NCBI GenBank assembly: GCA_017695095.1
Contig: JADILW010000042.1
Span: 1 to 39,956, forward strand
DNA length: 39,956 bases
Source: Candidatus Cryptobacteroides avistercoris
GTDB lineage: Bacteria; Bacteroidota; Bacteroidia; Bacteroidales; UBA932
Direction of reading: 5' to 3'
The first letter of the stretch is position 1; the number at the start of each line of letters is the position of its first letter. Positions 19,837 to 27,412 of this stretch are shown here, piece after piece. The notes under the pieces were generated by a model that saw only the letters and a list, made by a program, of their open reading frames with translations, was not told the DNA's origin and did no database searches. The translations under genes and the position numbers were made by a program.

Positions 19837-20044
19837 TCGTCCTCCCGTTTCCTGCTGCCTGTCGCCCTGTTCGGCAGATTTGCAATTCATCGGTACCAAA
19901 TGCAGCCGTTCTGCGGCGGTGGGTGGCTGCCAGGTGGGACTACTGGACCCAATTTGGCTCCAGTAGTACAGGCCATCACCCCTGAAACCGCCTCTGCGCT
20001 GTCCCGCCGGGACTACTGAATTTCATAAAACAGTATGACGGAGA

Positions 20045-20065
20045 CGGTGGATTGCAAATCCACCG
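20045..20065. repeat. Palindromic ATTGCAAATC repeat
   Basis: A perfect 9-bp stem CGGTGGATT / AATCCACCG with a 3-nt loop GCA. The same GATT-GCA-AATC heart occurs at 31981-31995 and, less perfectly, at 20252-20263 and 28875-28891, always between genes. Confidence 0.6.
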
Positions 20066-20311
20066 CGACAAGGGGACGAGCTCTGCCGGCGAACGGCAGT
20101 CACAATTCTCCATTTTGCTTGATAGATTTGTAATCCGCTTACTCAGGACGCAGGCGGAGTCGGCCTGCCGGCAGTATAGGGCTGTGCGGTGGTTCTTACT
20201 GCCGGAGGGCGAGCTCTGCCGGCGGCGAGTGAATCTAACGGAAAGGCAGCAGATTGCAAATCCAGCGCAACGGGGCACCTTATCAGGCGCAAAGGCAAGA
20301 CAGTCGGGGAT

Positions 20312-20425
20312 ATAAAAAGAAATGAGTTGGTACCTCACGGCAACAACTCACACTAACCACATAATTAATAACACTAAAACTAATAACCAATAGGTTGACG
20401 GGCCAGAACGGTCACTTGCTCAACC
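20312..20425 (-). ncRNA. Candidate small RNA of about 114 nt with its own promoter and terminator
   Basis: Read on the minus strand the region has every part of an independent RNA gene. A perfect promoter lies at 20462-20432. The predicted RNA starts near 20425 with a hairpin GGUUGA / UCAACC (20398-20393 with 20425-20420). A linker without any C of about 42 nt follows (20392-20351). The 3' end is a strong terminator: UGAGUUG / CAACUCA (20350-20344, 20329-20323), extended by UGCC/GGUA around a GUGA tetraloop and followed by UUUCUUUUU (20322-20314). No open reading frame is present. It resembles the way Bacteroidales-specific RNAs such as the Bacteroidales-1 motif are described (promoter at one end, terminator at the other), but I cannot assign it to a family. 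Confidence 0.65.
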
Positions 20426-20431
20426 CGGATA

Positions 20432-20462
20432 CAAAGGTAGAACTTTTATTTTAATCTGCAAA
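20432..20462 (-). promoter_or_regulatory. Promoter of the candidate small RNA
   Basis: On the minus strand TTTG (20462-20459), exactly 19 bp, then TACCTTTG (20439-20432): a full match to the Bacteroidota TTTG-N19-TAnnTTTG consensus, pointing away from the next gene. Confidence 0.75.
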
Positions 20463-20722
20463 ATTTTTTTGAAAAAATTTTAATAATCTTTTCCGCACCT
20501 ACAAATCAAGCAGTTACGATTTTGTAAATTTTTTGTTAATCCAGAGCGGCAATATGGCCCGAACTGCGCCCGGACAAGACTTGCAGACCCCGAAGGCGGG
20601 CATCTGACGTCAGTTACGACAGTTTCAAACCCCGGACCGCCCGCAGACGACGGAACGGCATTCTGCCGGAACATTGGATAAAATTACGTATTTTTACCGA
20701 CAAATCAACTCATACAGGAAAA

Positions 20723-21442
20723 ATGGACACATCTATTCTCGACAACCTCGGCAACCTCGGCAACCTTGACAATCTCGTCAACCTCGAGAGCCTCGGCAGC
20801 CCCAGCCCCGGGCTGATTACCGGATTAGTCCTTGTCGCGTCAGTCCTCGGACTGGTCCTTGCCATCGCTTTGATTGTGTTCTGCATATTCTATCTGTTCA
20901 AGTTCGACGCGCTGAAAGACTGGGTCAACGACCTGGCAGACGGAGAAGAAATCGTAGAACACCGCCTGTCATTCTCCATGCTGCGTCCCATACTCGCCAC
21001 GTTCGTCATAACCGGAGGCTGCCTCGCCGTCGCCGTGCTGGCTCCCGAAACGTACTGGCTCATAGCCGCGGTGCCGCTGCTGTACTGGGCTGTCGTGCTG
21101 GGCATACGCGGAAGGAAGCTCGGCACGCGCGCCGCGTTCTGCGAGATGATCTACCTGGCATTCGCAACTGCCGCCGCCCTCTCCCTGATCACGGTTTTCA
21201 TCTGGCTGCTGCTGATATACGCGGCTATCCTGCTGCTCGGCTATCTGACTTCCGGCTCAGGCTCGTCATCATCCTCATCTTCTGCCGATGATGACGACGC
21301 ACGCGACGAGTCTGTCGACACCAGCCGATGCTGCGGCACCTGCCTCCACCACGGCACCGCGAACTGCCCCGCAAGCGGACCGGATCCGGACTACTACTCA
21401 GGCCCCTGCGGAAGCTACCAGCACTACAAGGGCTACCTGTAA
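20723..21442 (+). CDS. Hypothetical multi-span membrane protein with Asn/Leu repeats and a Cys-rich tail
   Basis: The protein has 239 aa and I do not recognise a family. Residues 8-24 repeat a (D/G)NL unit (DNLGNLGNLDNLVNLESLG), encoded by near-identical 9-nt units. Membrane helices are expected at about 31-59, 87-106, 111-128 and 141-175. A poly-Ser stretch (180-187) and an acidic run (189-197) lead to a C-terminal Cys module: Cys203, Cys204, Cys207, Cys215 and Cys229 in CCGTCLHH, ANCPAS, SGPCGSYQHY. This tail resembles short CxxC-C-C modules that bind a metal or form disulfides. It stands alone between a repeat-rich region and a transporter gene that has its own promoter. Confidence 0.7.
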   Translation: MDTSILDNLGNLGNLDNLVNLESLGSPSPGLITGLVLVASVLGLVLAIALIVFCIFYLFKFDALKDWVNDLADGEEIVEHRLSFSMLRPILATFVITGGCLAVAVLAPETYWLIAAVPLLYWAVVLGIRGRKLGTRAAFCEMIYLAFATAAALSLITVFIWLLLIYAAILLLGYLTSGSGSSSSSSSADDDDARDESVDTSRCCGTCLHHGTANCPASGPDPDYYSGPCGSYQHYKGYL

Positions 21443-21456
21443 TCCCCCCTCCCTCC

Positions 21457-21488
21457 CTTGCTGATAATGGAAAATTGAAATATCTTTG
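21457..21488 (+). promoter_or_regulatory. Promoter of the BASS transporter operon
   Basis: CTTG (21457-21460), a 20-bp spacer and TATCTTTG (21481-21488). The ATG at 21515 gives a leader of about 20 nt. Confidence 0.7.
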
Positions 21489-21514
21489 TGCCCGGACTTT
21501 AAGACCGTGTACTT

Positions 21515-22474
21515 ATGAAACCTGAAATCGTCTCGCTGATCGACGGAATCGACGTGACCCTTAACGCCGGCGGCATGAACACCATCAACATCGTGCTCGC
21601 GTTCGTGATGTACGGAGTCGCCCTGGGCATCAAGCCCGGAATGTTCGTGGAAGTGTTCAAGAAACCCAAGTCCGTGCTGGTCGGCGCATGCAGCCAGATA
21701 ATCCTGCTGCCGCTGTTCACCTTCCTGCTGGCACTCGCGCTCGGCTCGTCAATATCCTGGACCATGGCCATGGGAATGATACTGGTGGCCTCCTGTCCCG
21801 GCGGAAACATCTCCAACTTCATCAGCTCGCTCTCGAAGGCGAACGTCGAGCTGTCGGTGAGCCTTACCGCCATCAGCACCGCCCTCGCGATACTCACGAC
21901 CCCCTTCAACTTCTGGTTCTACGGCAACCTCTACATGGACCTGTCGAACATCGCCGGAGAGGTCCCGCAGCTCGCGATACCCCTCTGGGACGTGTTCAAG
22001 ACCATATTCATCCTCCTGGGCATCCCTCTCACCCTCGGCATCCTGACGGCCCACTATCTGCCGAAAATCGCCGAGAAGCTCAAGAAGCCCATGCAGATAT
22101 TCAGCATACTCTTCTTCATCGCGATGATAGTCCTGTCGTTCATGGGCAACATCGACGCATTCCTTAAGTGCATCAAATACATCTTTCTGATCGTTCTGAT
22201 ACATAACCTGCTCGCGCTTCTGCTCGGCTACGGCACAAGTTCGGCATTCAGGCTCAACGCCCGCGACCGCCGCACCATCACCATCGAGACCGGCATACAG
22301 AACAGCGGACTGGGACTCGTGCTGCTGCTCGGAACTTCGATATTCGCGGACTTCCCTCCCCACGGAGGCACCCTGGTGATCACCGCATGGTGGGGCATCT
22401 GGCACATCGTCAGCGGACTTGTCGCCGCCCTGCTCTTCAACCTCAGCGACCGCAAAAAACGCATCCGCGCGTGA
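21515..22474 (+). CDS. Bile acid:sodium symporter (BASS) family transporter
   Basis: The protein has 319 aa, with about nine or ten membrane helices. BASS signatures are INIVLAFVMYGVALGIKP, ILVASCPGGNISNFISSLSKANVELSVSLTAIST and, in the second half, TIETGIQNSGLGLVLLLG. These correspond to the two crossed unwound helices with the CPGG-NxxS and ETGIQN sodium/substrate sites. Transport of an organic anion with sodium is expected; bile acid as substrate is only a family name. Its TGA overlaps the GTG start of the next gene (GTGA, 22471-22474), so it is coupled to the acyltransferase. Confidence 0.88.
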   Translation: MKPEIVSLIDGIDVTLNAGGMNTINIVLAFVMYGVALGIKPGMFVEVFKKPKSVLVGACSQIILLPLFTFLLALALGSSISWTMAMGMILVASCPGGNISNFISSLSKANVELSVSLTAISTALAILTTPFNFWFYGNLYMDLSNIAGEVPQLAIPLWDVFKTIFILLGIPLTLGILTAHYLPKIAEKLKKPMQIFSILFFIAMIVLSFMGNIDAFLKCIKYIFLIVLIHNLLALLLGYGTSSAFRLNARDRRTITIETGIQNSGLGLVLLLGTSIFADFPPHGGTLVITAWWGIWHIVSGLVAALLFNLSDRKKRIRA

Positions 22475-23394
22475 GAAAGATCTGGAAAGAGAGCTTCTGG
22501 TACAACATCGGCAGATACTACGTAGACTTCTGCACCAGGGCGTCGTTCTCCTCGGTGAAGGTCGAAGGAAAGGAGAACATCCCCTCCAGAGGCGCCGTGA
22601 TGCTCGCCCCCAACCACCGCTGCGCACTGATGGACGCGCTGCTGATGCTGCTCATCGACCACCGCCCCATAGGCTTCGGAGCCCGTATGGACATCTTTCG
22701 CAAACCCCGGATAGCCGCCGCGCTGCGCTGGCTGCGCATACTTCCGATAGCCCGCGAACGTGACGGTCTGAAGAAGGTGATCCAAAACTACGACACCTTC
22801 GACGAGATCACCGACTGCTTCGCCCACGGAATGCCGTTCTGCCTGTTCAGCGAGGGCACGCACCGGACCGAACCCGGCATGATGCCTGTCCACAAGGGCA
22901 TATTCCGCGCCGCGAGAATCGCTTCCGAGAAACTCGGCGAACCTGTCTACATAGTGCCGGTCGGACTCGACTACGAATACTTCTTCCGGCAGACAGGAAA
23001 GGCGGTGATACGCATAGGAGAGGCGTTCGAGATCAACGAGTTCATGGCCATGCACCGCAGCGACAGCGACTCGCAGATGTGGAAAAGCCTCTGCGACGAA
23101 CTCCGCGGCCGCATTCTCCGCCTCGTGGACCGCATACCGGAAAGGAGGCACGACCGCATCGCCCTGAGAGCTGCTGCTGCCGTGCTCTCGCTGCCCCTGT
23201 TCGTCGTCTGCGACCTCTGCGCCTTCCCCATCTGGCTGCCTTCGCGCCTGGTGCTCCGCACCATGAAGGACAAAGCCTGGACCCATACCGTGTACTACGT
23301 GTTCCGTCTGCTGCTGCCGCTGTTCATCCCCTTCTTCTGGGTGTCCACGCGGCTGCTGGACTTCTACGACAAACTGATAAAAGACCTGAGATAG
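22471..23394 (+). CDS. Lysophospholipid acyltransferase-like protein (PlsC/LPLAT superfamily)
   Basis: The protein has 307 aa from the GTG at 22471, which overlaps the BASS stop; longer upstream starts lie deep inside the BASS gene. The acyltransferase boxes are APNHRCALMDAL (HX5D spacing as in the other acyltransferase at 5094-6239), then GFGARMDIFRKP, LPIARERDG, LFSEGTHRTEPGMMPVHKG (FPEGT-type box) and VYIVPVGLDYEY. The C-terminal 90 residues have two hydrophobic stretches (AAAVLSLPLFVVCDLCAFPIWL and YYVFRLLLPLFIPFFWVS), suggesting membrane anchoring. It probably acylates a lysolipid; the acceptor is unknown. The following gene starts immediately after its TAG. Confidence 0.82.
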   Translation: MRKIWKESFWYNIGRYYVDFCTRASFSSVKVEGKENIPSRGAVMLAPNHRCALMDALLMLLIDHRPIGFGARMDIFRKPRIAAALRWLRILPIARERDGLKKVIQNYDTFDEITDCFAHGMPFCLFSEGTHRTEPGMMPVHKGIFRAARIASEKLGEPVYIVPVGLDYEYFFRQTGKAVIRIGEAFEINEFMAMHRSDSDSQMWKSLCDELRGRILRLVDRIPERRHDRIALRAAAAVLSLPLFVVCDLCAFPIWLPSRLVLRTMKDKAWTHTVYYVFRLLLPLFIPFFWVSTRLLDFYDKLIKDLR

Positions 23395-24780
23395 ATGCAA
23401 AAGATCATTCCCCTTCTCGGAGCCGCGCTGCTAAGCCTCAGCGCCGCAGCCCAGGATTCCGAAATCGTCAAGACCGGCTACAACTTCGGCCCGCTGCCCG
23501 CCGTGGCCTACGACGCTGACAAGGGCTTCCAGTACGGAGCCATACTGAACATATACAACTACGGCGACGGCACGCTCTATCCCAACTACGGCTCGAAAAT
23601 ATACCTCGAAGCCTCCTTCTTCACCAAAGGCTCGCAGCTCTACACCCTCACATACGACAACAAGATGCTGATTCCCGGAATCCGCTGGTCCTCGGCCCTC
23701 ACCGCATCCATCGACAAGGCCATGGACTTCTACGGCTTCAACGGCTACAGCTCCTGGTTCGACCAGGAAAGGGTGGCAGTCGGCAAGCAGAACAAGAAGC
23801 AGTGGCAGGACCCTGAAAAGTACCTCTACACCCCGTTCTACCGCGTGAGCCGCGTGCAGATTCTCGGAAAGACCGACTTCATCGGCGACATCACCGAGCA
23901 CCTGCAGTGGGAGGCCGGGTACCACTTCAGCTGGTTCAAGGAAGGCCCGATAGACAGGGCGAGCATCAACAAGGGCAAGGACGACTACAACATCTATCCC
24001 GACAGCGAACCCACCCTGTTCGAGAATTACCGCAACTGGGGGCTGATCGACGACGCCGAAGCCGACGGGGGCTTCACGAGCAGCATCCGGCTCGGACTCG
24101 TCTACGACAGCCGCGACAAGGAGGGCGCGCCCACCCGAGGCACCTGGGCGGAAGGCCACATCATCGCCGCGCCCCGCTGGCTGGGCACCAGCAACCCCTA
24201 CTACAGGTACTCCGTCACCCTGAGGCAGTACTTCCCCATCATCGACAACGACGTGCTCACCTTCGCCTACAGGCTCAACTACGAGGGAGCCTTCGGCAAC
24301 CAGTCCCCCTACTACGTGCTCCCCTACATCACCGTGATGGGAGAGAACTGCGACAAGGACGGAATGGGAGGCTACCGCACCGTGCGCGGCGTGATGCGCG
24401 ACAGGGTCGTGGGCCTGGACATGGCCACCTACACCGCCGAGCTCCGCTGGAGATTCATAAACTTCAGCCTGTGGAACCAGAACATCGCCTTCGGCCTGAG
24501 CGCATTCAGCGACGGAACCATAGTCACCCGCGGACGCGACATGAGCTTCAGGGGCGAGGAGAAATACCGGGCATCCTACGAGGAGTATATGTCAAAGGGA
24601 CAGGAGCACGATTCGCCGCACATCACCGTCGGCGCCGGACTGAGATTCATCATGAACGAGAACTTCATCGTGGCGCTCGAATACGGCACCCCCATCACGC
24701 ATTTCTATCCCAAGAACCATCCTCTCTACAATCAGGACGGCACCGGCGCGTTCTACATCAATACCGGATACCTGTTCTGA
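23395..24780 (+). CDS. Omp85/BamA-TamA-like outer membrane barrel protein without POTRA domains
   Basis: The protein has 461 aa. Residues 1-19 form a signal peptide (MQKIIPLLGAALLSLSAAAQ). The rest is a predicted beta barrel. The Omp85 signature appears near the C-terminus: a strand followed by GMGGYRTVRGVMRDRVVG, corresponding to the VRGF/Y loop-6 motif, then YTAELRWRFINF and a final strand INTGYLF ending in Phe, the usual outer-membrane sorting residue. No POTRA domain is present, as in many Bacteroidota surface-antigen paralogues. Its job (lipid or protein handling) is unknown; linkage to an acyltransferase hints at lipids. Confidence 0.8.
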   Translation: MQKIIPLLGAALLSLSAAAQDSEIVKTGYNFGPLPAVAYDADKGFQYGAILNIYNYGDGTLYPNYGSKIYLEASFFTKGSQLYTLTYDNKMLIPGIRWSSALTASIDKAMDFYGFNGYSSWFDQERVAVGKQNKKQWQDPEKYLYTPFYRVSRVQILGKTDFIGDITEHLQWEAGYHFSWFKEGPIDRASINKGKDDYNIYPDSEPTLFENYRNWGLIDDAEADGGFTSSIRLGLVYDSRDKEGAPTRGTWAEGHIIAAPRWLGTSNPYYRYSVTLRQYFPIIDNDVLTFAYRLNYEGAFGNQSPYYVLPYITVMGENCDKDGMGGYRTVRGVMRDRVVGLDMATYTAELRWRFINFSLWNQNIAFGLSAFSDGTIVTRGRDMSFRGEEKYRASYEEYMSKGQEHDSPHITVGAGLRFIMNENFIVALEYGTPITHFYPKNHPLYNQDGTGAFYINTGYLF

Positions 24781-25707
24781 TCACCAGCCGAGTCGGATGT
24801 TCCCGGCAACCTTGCTGACAAGGCGGCGGAGGGATTCGGAGCTCGCCCACGCGACATGCGGCGAGAAACGGAACCTCTCGGGATGCCGGAGGTGCAGCAG
24901 CGGGCTGTCGGAGGGAAGCGGCTCGCGGGAATAGACGTCGAGGGCGGCTCCGGCTAGGATTCCGTCGTCGACTGCCGCCGCGAGCGCGGCTTCATCGACT
25001 ATGCCTCCGCGCCCGAGGTTCAGCAGCACCGCCGAAGGCTTCATCAGCCGCAGTTCGCGCCCACCTATCAGCCCGGCGGTGCGTTCGTTGAGAGGAGCAT
25101 GGATGCTCACCACGTCCGCCCGCGAAAGCAGTTCGTCGAGCGGAAGAGAAGGGTAAGCCTTGCAGTGCCCGGTCCCTGAAGTGGAGAAATATACCACCTC
25201 CATTCCGAAGGCGGCGGCCACCGCGGCGACCTTCGAGCCTATGCTGCCCATGCCCACGACGCCCATGGTCTTGCCGCTCAGTTCCATGAACGGACGGCTG
25301 GCGTCGGTGAAGAGCCCGCTCGCCGAATATCTGCCGCTCTTGACATAGTCGTCGAAATACGGAGCGTCTCCGACCAGCGAGAGCAGCAGCGTGAAGGTCT
25401 GCTGCACCACGGAGTCGGTCGAATATCCGGCCACGTTGCGCACCGCGACTCCCCTGCTTTCTGCGGCCTGCAGGTCGATGTTGTTCACCCCGGTGGCTGC
25501 CACGCAGATCAGTTTCAGCCGCGGGGCGGCGGCCATGAGTTCGTCATCAACCTTCACCTTGTTGACTATCAGCACTTCGCAGTCGGCGACTCTCTGCAGG
25601 GCCTCCTCCCTTGAACTGACTGGATAGGCCACATATTCGCCGAGCGAACTTATTTCGTCCATCGGGGTGTCCCCGAGAGTGGACGCGTCGAGAAAAACTA
25701 TCTTCAT
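24781..25707 (-). CDS. D-2-hydroxyacid dehydrogenase (NAD-dependent)
   Basis: The protein has 308 aa from ATG 25707 (MKIVFLDAS); an ATG at 25731 would add eight residues and begin in the preceding terminator. The Rossmann motif is GVVGMGSIGSKVA (149-161). Catalytic-domain motifs are ATGVNNIDL, GRGGIVDEAAL with the substrate-binding Arg region, DVYSREPLP with the Glu, and SPHVAWAS with the catalytic His. The family includes glycerate, lactate and hydroxypyruvate-type enzymes; the substrate cannot be read off. It converges on the Omp85-like gene with no base between the two stop codons. Confidence 0.88.
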   Translation of the reverse strand: MKIVFLDASTLGDTPMDEISSLGEYVAYPVSSREEALQRVADCEVLIVNKVKVDDELMAAAPRLKLICVAATGVNNIDLQAAESRGVAVRNVAGYSTDSVVQQTFTLLLSLVGDAPYFDDYVKSGRYSASGLFTDASRPFMELSGKTMGVVGMGSIGSKVAAVAAAFGMEVVYFSTSGTGHCKAYPSLPLDELLSRADVVSIHAPLNERTAGLIGGRELRLMKPSAVLLNLGRGGIVDEAALAAAVDDGILAGAALDVYSREPLPSDSPLLHLRHPERFRFSPHVAWASSESLRRLVSKVAGNIRLGW

Positions 25708-25732
25708 TGCTGTTTCAGACTTGAGTTTCATG

Positions 25733-25759
25733 AAAAAGGCCCGGGGTTAGAGCCGGGCC
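25733..25759 (-). terminator. Intrinsic terminator of the flavodiiron protein gene
   Basis: On the minus strand a perfect 7-bp GC stem GGCCCGG / CCGGGCC (25759-25753, 25744-25738) with an 8-nt loop is followed by TTTTTC (25737-25732). It lies 104 nt past the upstream gene and 26 nt before the next start, so the dehydrogenase is probably transcribed separately or by readthrough. Confidence 0.75.
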
Positions 25760-25862
25760 GTAGGACAATACCAAATTAATGTAGCTTATGAAAAAATCTG
25801 TTTCTTGAATCTCTCGCCACATCAATTTCCAAATCCCGTGCCACGATTACGGAACGGAGCGG

Positions 25863-27044
25863 CTAACTTAAGACGGCGTCTGCGAGTGCCTCGAGGGCGG
25901 GAAGGTCGGCCGCGTGCATGCGGCTGCGTATCGTGAGGGTCTCACCTTTCTGTTCCACGTTCTTCATCGCCGCCAGCATGTCGCATATCGCGCGTCCGGC
26001 CGTAGGCGACCAGCTGCCGTTCTGCACCACGGCCACCTGCCTGTTCTGCCAGGACTTGATCTGCAGATGCCAGAGGAAGTCGTGCATCGGAGGGAAGACG
26101 CCGGCATCGTAGGACGAAGCGGCGAGCACCGTCCGCCTGCAGCGGAAGGCGTCGGAGACGGCATAGGAGACGTCGCAGCGGCTCAGATCCCTGAGCACCA
26201 CGGACGCGCCCCGCTTTTCCAGCATCTCGGCAAGCCGGAGGGCCAGACGCGCGGTGCCGCCGTGGATGGAGGCGTATGCCACGAGCACGGAGTCGTTCTC
26301 CGGCTCATAGCTGCTCCACAGGCGGTAGAGCCGCACGGCCTGAGCGACATCTGTCAGCATCGGTCCGTGCAGGGGGCATATCAGCTCCACCTCCAGATCT
26401 CCCAGCTTGTCGAGAAGCTTGCCGACCTGGGCTCCGTATTTTCCGCAGATGTTGAAATAATAGCGCGCAGCCTCGTCTTTCCACGGACCGAGGTCACGGC
26501 AGAAAGGACTGCCTGAAGGCTGCACGGCGCCGAAAGTCCCGAAAGCGTCGGCCGAGAAGAGCAGTCTCTCCTCCGGCATCCAGCTGACCATCACTTCCGG
26601 CCAGTGGACCATCGGAGCCATGAAGAACCTGAGAGAATGGCTCCCGAGCTCGAGGCTGTCGCCCTCGCCCACGACCATGCACCGCCCTTCGAAATTCTCG
26701 TCCTCGAAGAACTGAGGCAGCATCCTGGCGGCGATCTGGGTGCAGACCACCGTAAGCGAAGGATATCTGTCCATCGCCGCGGCTATCATCGCGGAGTGGT
26801 CGGGTTCGAGGTGGTGGACGACGAGGTAGTCGGGTACGCGGCCGCACAGGGCCTCCTCGAGGTTGGCGAGCCACTGCGCGCCCTCGCGGGCGTCGGAGGT
26901 GTCCAGCACCGCCACCTTCTCGTCTACAATGAGATAGGAATTATAGGACATGCCGGAGGGCACGGGGTACTGGCTTTCAAACAGGTCGAGGGCCAGGTCG
27001 TCAGTGCCTATGCAGCATACTGAATCGCTGATTTTCGTGTACAT
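25863..27044 (-). CDS. Flavodiiron protein (FprA family A-type flavoprotein)
   Basis: The protein has 393 aa from the second ATG (27044). The metallo-beta-lactamase-like half carries the full diiron ligand set: HHLEPDHS (His-x-Glu-x-Asp-His), MVHWPEVM (His), FSADAFG (Asp) and CPLHGPM (His). The C-terminal half is a flavodoxin domain starting SVLVAYASIHGGTARLA with the FMN phosphate loop, and AASSYDAGVFPPMHDFL. Flavodiiron proteins reduce oxygen or nitric oxide to water or nitrous oxide in the cytoplasm of anaerobes. A minus-strand TAAATTTG (27075-27068) upstream is the likely -7 box, close to the divergent promoter of the ACT gene. Confidence 0.93.
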   Translation of the reverse strand: MYTKISDSVCCIGTDDLALDLFESQYPVPSGMSYNSYLIVDEKVAVLDTSDAREGAQWLANLEEALCGRVPDYLVVHHLEPDHSAMIAAAMDRYPSLTVVCTQIAARMLPQFFEDENFEGRCMVVGEGDSLELGSHSLRFFMAPMVHWPEVMVSWMPEERLLFSADAFGTFGAVQPSGSPFCRDLGPWKDEAARYYFNICGKYGAQVGKLLDKLGDLEVELICPLHGPMLTDVAQAVRLYRLWSSYEPENDSVLVAYASIHGGTARLALRLAEMLEKRGASVVLRDLSRCDVSYAVSDAFRCRRTVLAASSYDAGVFPPMHDFLWHLQIKSWQNRQVAVVQNGSWSPTAGRAICDMLAAMKNVEQKGETLTIRSRMHAADLPALEALADAVLS

Positions 27045-27098
27045 ATTCAATCTTTCGGACTAACTTTCAAATTTAGCGAAAAATGGCGAAAATTTGGC

Positions 27099-27106
27099 TA
27101 ACTTTG
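27099..27106 (+). promoter_or_regulatory. -7 box for the ACT-UPF0210 operon
   Basis: TAACTTTG matches TAnnTTTG. The -33 is poorly conserved. It lies only 23 bp from the divergent -7 box CAAATTTA (27068-27075) of the flavodiiron gene, so the two promoters may compete. Confidence 0.55.
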
Positions 27107-27135
27107 GCCTGTTTGAATTTTTATCAGGCTACAAA

Positions 27136-27408
27136 ATGAACAAGGCAATCATCACCGCCGTCGGCAGGGACGGCGTCGGCATCATAGCCAGGATCTGCAC
27201 ATGCATCTCCGACCACAACGTGGGAATACTCGACATCTCGCAGACCATAGTCCAGGGTTACTTCAACATGATGATGATCGTGGACACCACGAATCTCGAC
27301 ATGGACTTCGCTGCGTTCAACAGGACGCTCAGCGAACTCGCCGACAGCCTCGGAATCGAGATACGCTGCCAGCGCAGCGACATTTTCGACAAGATGCACA
27401 GAATCTGA
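27136..27408 (+). CDS. ACT-domain regulatory protein (UPF0237 type)
   Basis: The protein has 90 aa and is a single ACT domain: [48 protein letters not shown], then a second helix and strand. The family binds a small ligand such as an amino acid, usually as a regulator. I start at ATG 27136; an earlier codon at 27094 would sit in the promoter. It lies 4 nt before the UPF0210 gene, a pairing conserved in many bacteria. Confidence 0.88.
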   Translation: MNKAIITAVGRDGVGIIARICTCISDHNVGILDISQTIVQGYFNMMMIVDTTNLDMDFAAFNRTLSELADSLGIEIRCQRSDIFDKMHRI

Positions 27409-27412
27409 GACC

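Larger units (their letters stand above)
19837..20722. other. Repeat-rich intergenic region containing a small RNA gene
   Basis: This 886-bp region has no convincing protein gene. It contains a hairpin ACTACTGGA/TCCAGTAGT (19939-19947, 19959-19967) and GGGACTACTG as a direct repeat. ATTGCAAATC-type motifs lie at 19877-19886 (reverse), 20051-20060, 20125-20136 (variant) and 20252-20263. A 15-bp direct repeat CGAGCTCTGCCGGCG occurs at 20077-20091 and 20210-20224, and a 9-bp inverted repeat CCGGCAGTA/TACTGCCGG lies near 20168-20206. The small RNA is annotated separately. From 20440 to 20722 the DNA is AT-rich and then ordinary, with no feature seen on the plus strand except a weak promoter-like TATTTTTA at 20689. 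Confidence 0.6.

Noticed and set aside
19837..20300. CRISPR array or tRNA cluster
   Set aside because: Repeats are irregular in spacing and orientation with no uniform spacers, and no cloverleaf or T-loop sequence is present.
19976..20338. 120-codon minus-strand frame in the repeat region
   Set aside because: It crosses hairpins and repeats and the small-RNA terminator, and its Cys/Arg/Ser-rich translation has no domain.
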